Assembly: GCF_003400205.1 (NCBI RefSeq)
Contig: NZ_QUQV01000002.1
Span: 372,001 to 436,000 of the forward strand
DNA: 64,000 nt
Direction: 5' to 3'
Source: Bacillus sp. HNG
GTDB taxonomy: Bacteria > Bacillota > Bacilli > Bacillales > Bacillaceae_L
The position numbers and the translations under genes are program-made. A model generated the notes under the pieces. That model saw only the letters and a list, made by a program, of their open reading frames with translations, made no database searches and had not been told where the DNA came from. Of the stretch, positions 44,103 through 52,961 are shown piece by piece. Within the stretch, counting starts at the first letter, position 1, and the number at the start of each line of letters is the position of its first letter.

Positions 44103-46094
44103 CTATCCTAAATATTCAACAAACCAGTCTTTAATATGGTTGAGTCGTGATAATCGTAATTTGGGGTTTCCGCTTCGTGATAATTCATGGTTAGCACCAG
44201 GGAAACGAACAAATTTTGTTGGTTTCTTTTGATGCTTTAATGCCACGTAAAACTGTTCTGCTTGTTCGATTGGACAACGGAAATCACGCTCACCATGGAG
44301 AATTAATAGTGGTGTCTCCACATTTCCCACATATTTTAATGGTGAATGCTCCCATAATTTTTCAGCATCTTCAAGGAGATTACCTTTGAGCTCCCATTCA
44401 GTAAAGAAGAATCCGATATCACTTACCCCATAAAAGCTGAGCCAATTTGAGATGGAGCGTTGTGTAACCGCTGCTTTAAATCGATTTGTATGTCCAACAA
44501 TCCAATTTGTCATAAAACCACCATAGCTTCCACCTGTTACCCCAAGCTTTGTTTCATCAACAAAATCAAAATGGTCGACAGCATAATCAGTTGCTGCCAT
44601 GACATCTAAGTAGTCTTTTCCTCCATAGTCGCCTCGGACAGCATCCACAAATTGCTGACCATATCCATGACTACCACGAGGATTCGTAAAGACAACCACA
44701 AAACCCTTCCCTGTTAAAACCTGAAACTCATGGAAATATGTATTTGCATACATCGCATGAGGACCACCATGTACTTCGACAATGGTCGGATATTTTTTGC
44801 CCTCTTCATAACCAAATGGCTTCATGACCCATCCATTAATTTCCCAACCGTCTGGAGCATTGAATGTAAAAGGCTCTGCATTGGACAATTCAACCTCTTG
44901 TAAAAATGCTTCATTCACATGTGTAAGTCGATTCAATTCACCTGTACTCAAATCTAAGTAATAAAGATCGCCAGGCTCTGTTGGTTTACTGATTCCTACC
45001 ACTGCCTTATGATTATTTACCGTTAAGGCAAACACGTGTTGATTTTCAAATAACGACGGATACACTTCTCCTTCAATGGAACCGTAATAGACTCCCGTAT
45101 TGCCATGGTTAGTTAATAGAAAATAAAAGCTTCTGCTATCGTCGTTCCATATAACACCAGGATTTGAACCGCCTAATTGGAAATCGGCAGCAACACAATC
45201 GCCAACATATGCATCGAGTTCACTAGTTAAACAAGTGAATTCTGAGCTATCAACTGTATAAAGCCAGATTTTCGGCAATGTTGCACCTGCAAACTCTTGT
45301 TCATGTCCAATAATCGCAATATATTTGCCATCTGGTGACCAAGATGGCAAGCCAAAGTTACCAGTACTACCCGTAATTTTATGGTAGCTTTTATCTTCTA
45401 CTGACATTACATATACATCAGAGATTAAATTATAATCTGAATCCTCACTTACATCGCCAACAAATGTGATTTTCGTCCCATCTGGAGACCAACCACCTGC
45501 AGCATAATCATATTCTCCTGCTGTCAATTGCTCTATTTTACCAGAAGCGAAATCAACTAATGCAAGATGTTGATTTTTATTATCTAAAAAGCCTGCAGCA
45601 TCTGATTTGTAACGAATTCGCTCGACAACCATTGGTTCAAGCTTCTTCTCATCTTCATCCTTTTTCTGCTTTTCCTTATCTGTGATGCTTTCATCCGGAG
45701 CTAAAGAAGTTGTAAATAAGATTTTTGAACCATCTGGAGACCAGATCGGATTTCTTGCACCATTCACGCAATATGTAAGTTGTTTCGGTTCACCACCGTT
45801 CACACTCATAGCAAAGATTTGCTGTTTGCCTGAACGATTGGATACAAACGCGACTGTTTCTCCATCAGGAGACCAACGTGGCGACCCATCTCGAACATCC
45901 CCAAACGTCCACTGTGTAACATTCCCATCTACAGTTCCAACATATAAATGTGAGCTATATTCATGCTTTTCCTTATTAATCTCTGTTTCCACAAACGCAT
46001 AGCGCTTCCCATCTGGAGAAAACTGTGGATCATTCACTGTTTTTAATTCATATAAATCTTCTGCAACGATTCCTCTGCGTTTTTTCTCTGTCAT
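44103..46094 (-). CDS. S9 family peptidase (prolyl oligopeptidase/acylaminoacyl-peptidase, YuxL-like)
   Basis: A 663-residue cytosolic serine peptidase. The N-terminal half is a TolB/beta-propeller domain with repeated SPDG motifs (SPRWSPDGETVAF, SWSPDGKYIAI). The C-terminal half is a prolyl-oligopeptidase catalytic domain with the nucleophile in GGSYGGFMTN, the Asp in GERDFRCP and the His in GANHELS. The length agrees with B. subtilis YuxL. It has no signal peptide. The ATG at 46094 is in a normal context. It stands alone, ended by a terminator. Confidence 0.92.
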   Translation of the reverse strand: MTEKKRRGIVAEDLYELKTVNDPQFSPDGKRYAFVETEINKEKHEYSSHLYVGTVDGNVTQWTFGDVRDGSPRWSPDGETVAFVSNRSGKQQIFAMSVNGGEPKQLTYCVNGARNPIWSPDGSKILFTTSLAPDESITDKEKQKKDEDEKKLEPMVVERIRYKSDAAGFLDNKNQHLALVDFASGKIEQLTAGEYDYAAGGWSPDGTKITFVGDVSEDSDYNLISDVYVMSVEDKSYHKITGSTGNFGLPSWSPDGKYIAIIGHEQEFAGATLPKIWLYTVDSSEFTCLTSELDAYVGDCVAADFQLGGSNPGVIWNDDSRSFYFLLTNHGNTGVYYGSIEGEVYPSLFENQHVFALTVNNHKAVVGISKPTEPGDLYYLDLSTGELNRLTHVNEAFLQEVELSNAEPFTFNAPDGWEINGWVMKPFGYEEGKKYPTIVEVHGGPHAMYANTYFHEFQVLTGKGFVVVFTNPRGSHGYGQQFVDAVRGDYGGKDYLDVMAATDYAVDHFDFVDETKLGVTGGSYGGFMTNWIVGHTNRFKAAVTQRSISNWLSFYGVSDIGFFFTEWELKGNLLEDAEKLWEHSPLKYVGNVETPLLILHGERDFRCPIEQAEQFYVALKHQKKPTKFVRFPGANHELSRSGNPKLRLSRLNHIKDWFVEYLG

Positions 46095-46272
46095 CCTTCT
46101 CCCGTCCTTTATTACAGAATTGTCAAAGTAGTTAAAGTACTTTCTCTTCCATTATGCACTACAAATTAAATTATTTCGACACTAGAAATACTTTTTCCTT
46201 CATGTTTCTTGATTCTTTTAAAAAAATGTTCTATCATATACACAAACATATGTTCTAGAAAGAGGGATAATC

Positions 46273-46638
46273 ATGACAAGAATTCCTGAGGATGACCGTG
46301 ATATTTTTGAAAAAGCCATCTTCTTACCAATGGTTCTTACCATCCTTAATCGTGATCTTTCAGCAATAGAAACAGCTGGCTTTAAATTAAAAAAGCCTTA
46401 TCTCCATTTACTTGAACATACCATGAAGAAAGTTCAAAAGGACCTCTACACAATTAAACTGCAAATGAAAAAGAAAAATATGAAGGTATGGGAAAAACAA
46501 AGAGATGAGGCATTTACTCTATTTTCATTCATGTATCGAGGCTATGAAGAGGAACATAACTACTTTAACCCACGGATTCGAAATGAAGTTCAACAGCTGC
46601 TCGAATCTTATTTGGTTGAAAAAAATACCAGTGAGTAG
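46273..46638 (+). CDS. yhjD: YhjD-like conserved protein
   Basis: A 121-residue, highly charged helical protein of unknown function, starting MTRIPEDDRDIFEKAIFLPM. It resembles B. subtilis YhjD in length and beginning and sits next to comK, yhjE and sip as in that genome. An AGAAAGAGGG-type site precedes the ATG. No motif gives a biochemical role; a soluble all-alpha fold is likely. It ends 32 bases before the convergent comK stop. Confidence 0.75.
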   Translation: MTRIPEDDRDIFEKAIFLPMVLTILNRDLSAIETAGFKLKKPYLHLLEHTMKKVQKDLYTIKLQMKKKNMKVWEKQRDEAFTLFSFMYRGYEEEHNYFNPRIRNEVQQLLESYLVEKNTSE

Positions 46639-46670
46639 CAAATGGCAATATATGCAGGAATTTTTAAAAA

Positions 46671-47222
46671 TCAGATATCAGATTTATTGGGTAAGCTATC
46701 GTTGATTTGAGGATTTATGACGAAATTAATGCGTTTATTCGGTTTATCCATTCGATTTGTGACTATAGTACGCAGTTGTGCAGTTCTATGGAGTTGGTTT
46801 TGGAAGGAGCCCTTCGAGATTTGTAGTTGAATGGCTTGCTTATTTGTAAAAATAACAGTCGTTTCCTCATGTAGACTAAACTTGCAATCTGAGACATAAT
46901 GATGAGACAGCCAAGCACATTCCTGTTTTGTTGGAGAAGCGGTTGGAAATAGGAAAATCTTATTGGAAGCTTCTACAATGATCGGAGCCTTATGAGTCAC
47001 CCCCATAATTTCACGCGTTCCTTCTTGCCGACCTTTAAGTGAGCTTCCAAAATAACGGCAGCTTCGGTCGACAATCTCAGTAGGCTTCATGGCTACTACA
47101 TATTCACCTTCTACTTCAAGCACTCTTGAGCAGGTATGATTTCCCATTTCAATTGGAAGGACTGCCATTGTGTCAGGGTTGATCTCATATTCCACTAAAT
47201 AATTGCTATTCTTAACTTCCAT
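46671..47222 (-). CDS. comK: Competence transcription factor ComK
   Basis: Master activator of DNA-uptake genes in Bacillus (183 residues). Recognisable parts are the start MEVKNSNYLVEYEINPDTM, the segment VDRSCRYFGSSLKGR, and HKAPIIVEASNKIFLFPT, the best-conserved stretch of the family. It appears full length, with no frameshift. The ATG at 47222 has AAAGGGG upstream. Its 5' region has two exact tandem copies of an 11-bp repeat. A full-length comK does not prove competence; the K-box target genes are elsewhere. Confidence 0.93.
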   Translation of the reverse strand: MEVKNSNYLVEYEINPDTMAVLPIEMGNHTCSRVLEVEGEYVVAMKPTEIVDRSCRYFGSSLKGRQEGTREIMGVTHKAPIIVEASNKIFLFPTASPTKQECAWLSHHYVSDCKFSLHEETTVIFTNKQAIQLQISKGSFQNQLHRTAQLRTIVTNRMDKPNKRINFVINPQINDSLPNKSDI

Positions 47223-47308
47223 TCATTCATCCCCTTTTAAATTGTTTTAATTTTTGAACTAATGTAAGCATTTCCATAATATCACTTCTAGGTATTTATA
47301 ACTATACC

Positions 47309-47330
47309 GTTCACAAAAAGTTCACAAAAA
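47309..47330 (-). promoter_or_regulatory. Tandem 11-bp direct repeat upstream of comK
   Basis: Two perfect adjacent copies of GTTCACAAAAA on the plus strand (TTTTTGTGAAC read toward comK), placed about 90-110 bases before the comK ATG, where the promoter and its regulators would bind. Which protein binds is not known from sequence. Confidence 0.55.
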
Positions 47331-47407
47331 AAGTGGACTTCTTTTTAAAATGCTCTTTTCACAACGAAAGAATATTTTTAAAAGAATTCCACAAAGCCTT
47401 TTAATTG

Positions 47408-47521
47408 TCTAGCTCAAGGCGTCATCGGCTCTGGTCTAACCTAACGCTTAAAGGTAAAAACACCTTCTGTCAGTGCTCGTCTTATGCTTGTTGTCGATGC
47501 AGAGACGCGTATGCGCTTTTC
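47408..47521. repeat. Intergenic repeat family C, copy 2 (inverted)
   Basis: Contains CCTTCTGTCAGTGCTCG and TCTTATGCTTGTTGTCG, the reverse of the core of copy 1 at 43811-44012, and ends GCGCTTTT. It touches the 3' end of the small gene at 47522-47734. Confidence 0.72.
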
Positions 47522-47734
47522 TCATGAATTCTCATTTATTTGACCAAGTTCCTTTTCAGCAAGATATGCATTTGCTTGTTCTAATGTCGTATGTTCATCA
47601 ATTGAATTACCTGCATAGACCGATTCCGAAAGAAAAGGATTATTCGTATCAAGTGAGTTTGACATCCCGAAAACTGGATTTAAGGGTGTATTCATTGGGA
47701 TATCGTGATTTGTATGCTCATTTGGATTTTTCAT
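47522..47734 (-). CDS. Small hydrophilic protein, 70 residues
   Basis: A short protein starting MKNPNEHTNHDIPMN and ending ANAYLAEKELGQINENS, rich in Asn, Glu and Ser with no cysteine and no membrane segment. The ATG at 47734 has a very strong TGGAGGTGG site 7 bases upstream, which supports a real gene. Composition resembles small Bacillus spore or cytosolic proteins, but I do not recognise the family. Its stop lies at the edge of repeat C copy 2. Confidence 0.7.
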   Translation of the reverse strand: MKNPNEHTNHDIPMNTPLNPVFGMSNSLDTNNPFLSESVYAGNSIDEHTTLEQANAYLAEKELGQINENS

Positions 47735-47889
47735 TTTTTTCCACCTCCATTATTATGATGCATGAAAATTTAACAAATCATACTCCCATTTTGAGTATTC
47801 CAAATAAATTTTTAAAAAGCCCAAAAATTCAGTTGATTTTATATCACTACCTAAATATACTATTAAAAAGGATTTAGGGGTGAGATTTC

Positions 47890-48126
47890 ATGAAGAATAG
47901 AAAAACATACTCTGAGATCATGAGGTCACGAGATACTAAAAAGTTTAAAACACCTAGGGAATCGGTATTAGACATATATATTCAAATGATTATTGATGAG
48001 AGCCTATTCAAACGAAAAAAAGAGCTTTTGGAAACGAAGGTTAACGAAGCGATTGACACCAGAAATGAAGGTTTGTTTATGAAAGCATCGGCTGAATACC
48101 GAAAACTATTTAGTAAAACATTGTAG
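47890..48126 (+). CDS. IDEAL-domain protein (YhzC-like)
   Basis: A 78-residue protein whose C-terminal half carries the IDEAL motif region IDESLFKRKKELLETKVNEA followed by IDTRNEGLFMKASAEYRKL. This short helical domain occurs at the end of B. subtilis YpiB and in stand-alone YhzC, which sits beside comK, as here. The ATG at 47890 has GGGGTGAG upstream. It probably mediates protein-protein contacts; its role is unknown. Confidence 0.8.
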   Translation: MKNRKTYSEIMRSRDTKKFKTPRESVLDIYIQMIIDESLFKRKKELLETKVNEAIDTRNEGLFMKASAEYRKLFSKTL

Positions 48127-48146
48127 AATTTTTCTTAAAATCACAT

Positions 48147-48181
48147 AAAAACTGACTAACAAAGATGTTAGCCAGTTTTTT
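48147..48181. terminator. Bidirectional terminator between yhzC-like gene and aceA
   Basis: Stem AAAAACTGACTAACA / TGTTAGCCAGTTTTT with loop AAGA and one mismatch, and T-runs on both sides. Confidence 0.87.
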
Positions 48182-48189
48182 CATGAATC

Positions 48190-49467
48190 TTACTTCGTGA
48201 ATTGCGCTTCTTCTGTAGATCCCTTTAAAGCAGTTGTTGAAGATGTTCCACCTGTAATAACCTGGGCAACTTCATCAAAGTACCCTGTTCCCACTTCACG
48301 TTGATGTCTTGTAGCTGTATAACCATACTTTTCACTTGCAAATTCAGCTTCCTGAAGCTCTGAATATGCCCCCATTCCTCTTTCTTTATAGCCTCTTGCC
48401 AATTCAAACATGCTATGGTTTAAAGCATGGAATCCTGCTAACGTAACAAATTGGAATTTGTACCCCATTTTTCCGATTTCCTTTTGGAAATTCTCAATTG
48501 TATCTTCATCAAGCTTTTTCTTCCAGTTAAATGATGGAGAACAATTATATGCTAACATCTTACCAGGGAACCTCTCATGTATGGCATCTGCAAAGCGCTT
48601 GGCCTGTTCTAAGTCTGGCTCAGATGTTTCACACCAAATCAAATCAGCATATGGTGCATACGCTAAGCCGCGTGCAATGGCTTGATCAAGTCCTGCTTTT
48701 GTCCGGAAGAAGCCTTCTGGTGTTCGTTCACCTGTAATAAATTCCTGATCAACAGGGTCAACATCGCTTGTAATAAGGTCTGCTGCATCAGCATCTGTTC
48801 TTGCCACTAAAATCGTTGGAACCCCCATAACGTCGGCTGCAAGTCGTGCAGAAATTAAATTTCGTACGGCAGTTTGCGTTGGCAATAATACCTTTCCACC
48901 TAAATGACCACATTTCTTTTCTGATGAGAGCTGGTCTTCAAAATGCACGCCGGCAGCTCCAGCTTCAATCATGCCTTTCATTAACTCAAATACATTCAAC
49001 TGACCGCCAAAGCCTGCCTCAGCATCGGCCACAATTGGAGCAAACCAATCAATTTCCCCTTCACTCTCTAAATACTGAATTTGATCAGCACGCTGTAAAG
49101 CTTGGTTAATTCGCTTTACAACACTTGGCACACTGTTAGCTGGGTATAAGCTTTGGTCCGGATACATATGACCAGATAAATTCGCATCTGCCGCAACCTG
49201 CCAGCCACTTAAATAGATGGCCTTAAGACCCGCTTTAACTTGCTGAACAGCTTGATTCCCGGTTAATGCTCCTAGTGCATGAATATAATCCTCTGTATGA
49301 AGAAGATACCATAGTTTTTCTGACCCTCTACGCGCTAACGTATGCTCAATATCGATTGAACCGCGTAAGCGAATAACATCCTCTGCATGATAGGGTCTTT
49401 CAATACCTTTCCATCTTGAATCCATTTCCCAGCTTTCTTGTAATTTTTGAACTCTTTCGTTTGTCAT
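48190..49467 (-). CDS. aceA: Isocitrate lyase
   Basis: Glyoxylate-shunt enzyme cleaving isocitrate to succinate and glyoxylate (425 residues). The active-site signature [11 protein letters not shown] is present, as are the conserved DAEAGFGG and ARTDADAAD segments. The ATG at 49467 is preferred, with AAGGAGG 7 bases upstream. It follows malate synthase by 28 bases in one operon. With the FadR-box acyl-CoA ligase nearby, it allows growth on fatty acids or acetate, which B. subtilis 168 lacks. Confidence 0.97.
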   Translation of the reverse strand: MTNERVQKLQESWEMDSRWKGIERPYHAEDVIRLRGSIDIEHTLARRGSEKLWYLLHTEDYIHALGALTGNQAVQQVKAGLKAIYLSGWQVAADANLSGHMYPDQSLYPANSVPSVVKRINQALQRADQIQYLESEGEIDWFAPIVADAEAGFGGQLNVFELMKGMIEAGAAGVHFEDQLSSEKKCGHLGGKVLLPTQTAVRNLISARLAADVMGVPTILVARTDADAADLITSDVDPVDQEFITGERTPEGFFRTKAGLDQAIARGLAYAPYADLIWCETSEPDLEQAKRFADAIHERFPGKMLAYNCSPSFNWKKKLDEDTIENFQKEIGKMGYKFQFVTLAGFHALNHSMFELARGYKERGMGAYSELQEAEFASEKYGYTATRHQREVGTGYFDEVAQVITGGTSSTTALKGSTEEAQFTK

Positions 49468-49495
49468 TTTAAATTCCTCCTTATATTCTTGTAAT

Positions 49496-51085
49496 TTATA
49501 AAATTTCATAACCTGGTATAGTCAAAAATTCTACGAACTCATCATTTGTAATTAATTCCTCAAAAAGATTTATTGCTTCCGCGAAACGGCCTGCTTCAAA
49601 TGCTTCACTACCGATTTCTTGTTTTATTTTTTCAAGTTCTTCTTCTTGGAGTTGTTGGACAAGCTCAAATGTGACCTTTCTGCCATCCTCTAAAATCCCT
49701 TTTGGATGGCGTATCCACTGCCATAGTTGTGCTCTTGAAATTTCTGCTGTAGCCGCATCCTCCATGAGGTTATGAATCGGTGCTGCACCATATCCGCGAA
49801 GCCATGATTCGATATATTGAATCCCCACATTGATATTCGTACGTACCCCCAGCTCGGTTATGCTGCCTTTGGGTACAGCAATAAGATCCTCGGCAGTCAC
49901 TTGAACATCCTCACGTTTCTTATCGATTTGGTTAGGTCCTAGCATCATTGTATTAAAGACCTGCCTAGCAACGTGTACAAGCCCTGGGTGAGCAACCCAT
50001 GTACCGTCATGGCCATTATTTGCTTCACGTTCTTTATCCGCACGTACTTTATTAAAGGCTTCCTCGTTTGCTAGTGGATTGTTTTTTACTGGTATCTGGG
50101 CAGCCATTCCACCAATCGCATGGCATTCTCGCTTATGACAGGTCTTAATGACATGCTGTGAATACGCACTCATAAATGGAACTGTCATCGTGACTTCTGA
50201 TCGGTCTGGTAAAATCACATTCTCTACATTTCGAAATCTCTTTAAATAGCTAAAAATATAATCCCATCTTCCACAATTGAGACCAGCAGAGTGTTCTTTT
50301 AGTTCATATAAAATTTCATCCACTTCAAAGGTTGCAAGAATTGTTTCAATTAGAACAGTAGCTTTAATCGTTCCTTGGGGAATTCGTAGCTCCTTTTGCG
50401 AAAAGGTAAATACATCATTCCACAGTCTTGCTTCTAGATGGCTTTCCATCTTCGGTAGATAGAAATAAGGCCCACTTCCATTCTCGATTAACACACTCGC
50501 ATTATGATAAAAATAAAGTCCAAAATCTAGTAAACTCGCAGAGATTCTCTTCCCCTCAAGTTCAATATGCTTCTCATCTAAATGCCAGCCTCGTGGACGA
50601 ACAAAAAGTGTTGCAATGTCATCGTTTAATTGATACGTTTTTCCGTTTGGATTTTCAAATGTAATCGTCCTTCTTACAGCATCCCGTAAATGAATCTGCC
50701 CCTCGATCACGTTATTCCAAGTAGGTGCATTAGCATCCTCAAAATCTGCCATAAAAACTTTAGCTCCTGAGTTCAATGCATTAATGATCATTTTTCGGTC
50801 GACAGGTCCAGTAATCTCAACGCGACGATCTTGTAGGTCTTTTGGAACCGGAGCAACTGTCCAATCCCCATTCCGAATATGTTCTGTTTCAGATAAAAAT
50901 GTGGGCATGATTCCTTTGTCGATTTCCCGCTGTCTTTGCTGTCTCTTTTCTAATAATTGTTTTCTTCTTTCACCGAAGTTCCGTTCTAGTTTTTCTATGA
51001 AGTTTAATGCCTGAGGTGTCAAAATTTCTTCATACTGCTCATTCATTTTTCCTGTAATCTGAAGTCCTGAGGTTTGTATCGTCAT
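49496..51085 (-). CDS. aceB: Malate synthase A
   Basis: Condenses glyoxylate with acetyl-CoA to malate (529 residues from this start). The family signature is seen as [17 protein letters not shown] near residue 265, with [13 protein letters not shown] earlier. The ATG at 51085 gives the usual length and begins [18 protein letters not shown]; a longer frame upstream starts with hydrophobic residues coded by the promoter region and is not credible. It is the first gene of the aceBA operon. Confidence 0.96.
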   Translation of the reverse strand: MTIQTSGLQITGKMNEQYEEILTPQALNFIEKLERNFGERRKQLLEKRQQRQREIDKGIMPTFLSETEHIRNGDWTVAPVPKDLQDRRVEITGPVDRKMIINALNSGAKVFMADFEDANAPTWNNVIEGQIHLRDAVRRTITFENPNGKTYQLNDDIATLFVRPRGWHLDEKHIELEGKRISASLLDFGLYFYHNASVLIENGSGPYFYLPKMESHLEARLWNDVFTFSQKELRIPQGTIKATVLIETILATFEVDEILYELKEHSAGLNCGRWDYIFSYLKRFRNVENVILPDRSEVTMTVPFMSAYSQHVIKTCHKRECHAIGGMAAQIPVKNNPLANEEAFNKVRADKEREANNGHDGTWVAHPGLVHVARQVFNTMMLGPNQIDKKREDVQVTAEDLIAVPKGSITELGVRTNINVGIQYIESWLRGYGAAPIHNLMEDAATAEISRAQLWQWIRHPKGILEDGRKVTFELVQQLQEEELEKIKQEIGSEAFEAGRFAEAINLFEELITNDEFVEFLTIPGYEIL

Positions 51086-51131
51086 TTTGTCCCAAACACA
51101 CCTTCCTTGTATTGTTATAATACAGTTTTTT

Positions 51132-51172
51132 AATACTAAAAGTATTATATAACAGACTTTCCAGAAATGGAA
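51132..51172 (-). promoter_or_regulatory. aceBA promoter with two palindromes
   Basis: On the minus strand a perfect -10 TATAAT (51144-51149). The palindrome TTCCA-TTTC-TGGAA (51159-51172) overlaps the -35 region. A second, AATAC-TTTTA-GTATT (51132-51146), covers the -10 and start site. No catabolite (cre) box was seen nearby. Confidence 0.6.
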
Positions 51173-51239
51173 CATATTTCTGTAAATTTTTATATAACAA
51201 TTTTTAAATTAGTAATTCTGTACTATAACAACACTACAG

Positions 51240-51288
51240 TAAAAAAACCTTGCTTACAGAAATAGATCCGTAAACAAGGTTCCTTCGT
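51240..51288 (-). terminator. Terminator after the M48 protease gene
   Basis: On the minus strand AACCTTG...TTTACGG pairs with CTGTAAG...CAAGGTT around an 8-base loop, then TTTTTTT. Confidence 0.82.
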
Positions 51289-52551
51289 TTATTTTTCACC
51301 CTTTTCAAATTCGTTTGTATACGTAATTCTCTCAAGCATTGTTGGGTGTCCATATCGGAAAATTTTAACTAGGAATGGTGGGTTCACTTGGCTTAGGCCT
51401 GCTTTTGATAATTCCTGGAATGACGAGACTGCCGCCTTGTTATCCTCGGTCATTTCAAGTGCATATAAATCAGCTGACTTTTCCTGGTGTCTTGAAACTG
51501 CGTTCGAAACCGGATCGGATACAAAACTTAATACCGAAATTAATAATAAAAACACGGGCAAAACCGCAATATCTTTGACACTTGAAATTTTAAATATATG
51601 ACCCCATTTACGAATCATAAAGGTCATGAGTTTACTGATAATAAAGAGTCCCACTAAGGTTAACAGCAAATACCCCGCAATTCCGACGTAAATATGTTTC
51701 ATCACGTAATGTCCCATCTCATGGGCCATAATGAATAAAATTTCATCTTCATTTAGTCGCTGAAGAGTCGTATCCCAAAGCACAATTCGAGAATTAGAGC
51801 CAATTCCTGTTACATATGCATTCAACGCATTTGTCTTTTCAGACATATTCACTTCAAATACATGGTCTGCCGGGATATCTGCACGATCAGCCATCTCAAG
51901 AATTTTCGTTTCCAATTCTTTATTTGTTAATGGGAAAAAGTCATTATACAATGGGTCAATAATAACTGGCTGTACAAACATCAGAAACATTGAAAATGGA
52001 ATCGACAGCAGCCATGCATGAAACCACCATCTTTTTTCATTTCTGCGAATTAACCAGAACAAGACGCCCACAATTACAATCATTAATGCATAATTCACCC
52101 AAAAATCAATCAGGAGATCCTTCATCCAGCTTTGTGTGGATTGAACGGTAATATTATACGTTTTTGAAACATTGTAGCTAATCCAAGAAAGTGGAAAGGA
52201 TAATACTTCGACCAGCAAAGATAACCAAAATAGATAAATCGCCGTTTGTAGAATCGAAAATTTAGCCGATACTTTTGACCAATCACGAAACTTTGCAGAA
52301 ATACCGATCACAAGTACCAGTATATAAATTAACCATTCGAATGGTATGTTCAGGAAAAACAACAGGTTCCTGATTTGTGAATACTCTTCACTTAATAATA
52401 GTTCACGTTCATTCATAAATGTCTGTGGGTCCGCCGGACTTCCTTTTAGCTGAGCAGGAATGTCTGTATTTGCTCCAAAAAATAAATACCATGCTATAAA
52501 TAGCCCAAAAACAAGATAAATTCCAAATGACCAACCGATTACTTTTTTCAC
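51289..52551 (-). CDS. M48 family zinc metallopeptidase (Ste24/YhfN-like)
   Basis: A CAAX-prenyl-protease-like membrane zinc peptidase of 420 residues with about six hydrophobic helices. The zinc motif HExxH is seen as MAHEMGHYV near residue 277, with the third ligand in the SADLYALEM helix. It corresponds to B. subtilis YhfN by neighbourhood. The GTG at 52551 is chosen for its AAGGGGG site; an ATG at 52575 has no site. In Bacillus its role may be in membrane-protein quality control. Confidence 0.88.
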   Translation of the reverse strand: MKKVIGWSFGIYLVFGLFIAWYLFFGANTDIPAQLKGSPADPQTFMNERELLLSEEYSQIRNLLFFLNIPFEWLIYILVLVIGISAKFRDWSKVSAKFSILQTAIYLFWLSLLVEVLSFPLSWISYNVSKTYNITVQSTQSWMKDLLIDFWVNYALMIVIVGVLFWLIRRNEKRWWFHAWLLSIPFSMFLMFVQPVIIDPLYNDFFPLTNKELETKILEMADRADIPADHVFEVNMSEKTNALNAYVTGIGSNSRIVLWDTTLQRLNEDEILFIMAHEMGHYVMKHIYVGIAGYLLLTLVGLFIISKLMTFMIRKWGHIFKISSVKDIAVLPVFLLLISVLSFVSDPVSNAVSRHQEKSADLYALEMTEDNKAAVSSFQELSKAGLSQVNPPFLVKIFRYGHPTMLERITYTNEFEKGEK

Positions 52552-52669
52552 TAAGCTGTCCCCCTTTATGTACAACCCTCTTACTGTATTTTAGTTTAAT
52601 TTAATGCTAGTTAGAACATTGACTTTTACTATCATCCATTTTAGACAAAGATAAGTCTTGAAAAACGAG

Positions 52670-52698
52670 TTGATTTTTTTAAGAGAATTAGATATTCT
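52670..52698 (+). promoter_or_regulatory. argS: Likely promoter of the argS T-box leader
   Basis: -35 TTGATT (52670-52675) and -10 TATTCT (52693-52698) with a 17-bp spacer, just upstream of the leader RNA. Confidence 0.6.
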
Positions 52699-52721
52699 AT
52701 TTAAAATATATCTGAAATTCA

Positions 52722-52940
52722 ATGATGAAGAGAGTAGTCATGATGTAGGCCAATAGCGAGTTGGGGACGGTGGAAGCCCAATGGTGAAATCAAGATGAAC
52801 CGCACTTCTGAGAAGTTCACCTGAATATGATGTAGGGTGTGCCGGGGGAACCCGTTACTTATTAAGCTTGGTTCATCATGAACAAATGGAGTGGTACCGC
52901 GGGTAAATCTCGTCTCTTTTTTAGAGACGGGATTTTTTTA
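52722..52940 (+). promoter_or_regulatory. argS: T-box riboswitch leader of argS
   Basis: The leader contains the invariant T-box TGGTACCGCG (52892-52901, inside AATGGAGTGGTACCGCGGG), which pairs with the tRNA acceptor end. The apical stem I part GGGGACGGTGGAAGCCC lies earlier. The candidate specifier codon is CGC (Arg, 52801-52803), in a GAAC-CGC-ACT context. A terminator CGTCTC / GAGACG followed by TTTTTTT closes it at 52906-52940. Uncharged tRNA-Arg would stabilise the antiterminator and switch argS on. This fits the gene it precedes. Confidence 0.93.
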
Positions 52941-52961
52941 TTTTAGATTGGGGGGTTAATT

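Noticed and set aside
43811-47521. CRISPR array from recurring short palindromes
   Set aside because: The repeats are few, irregularly spaced and kilobases apart, with no spacers or cas genes.
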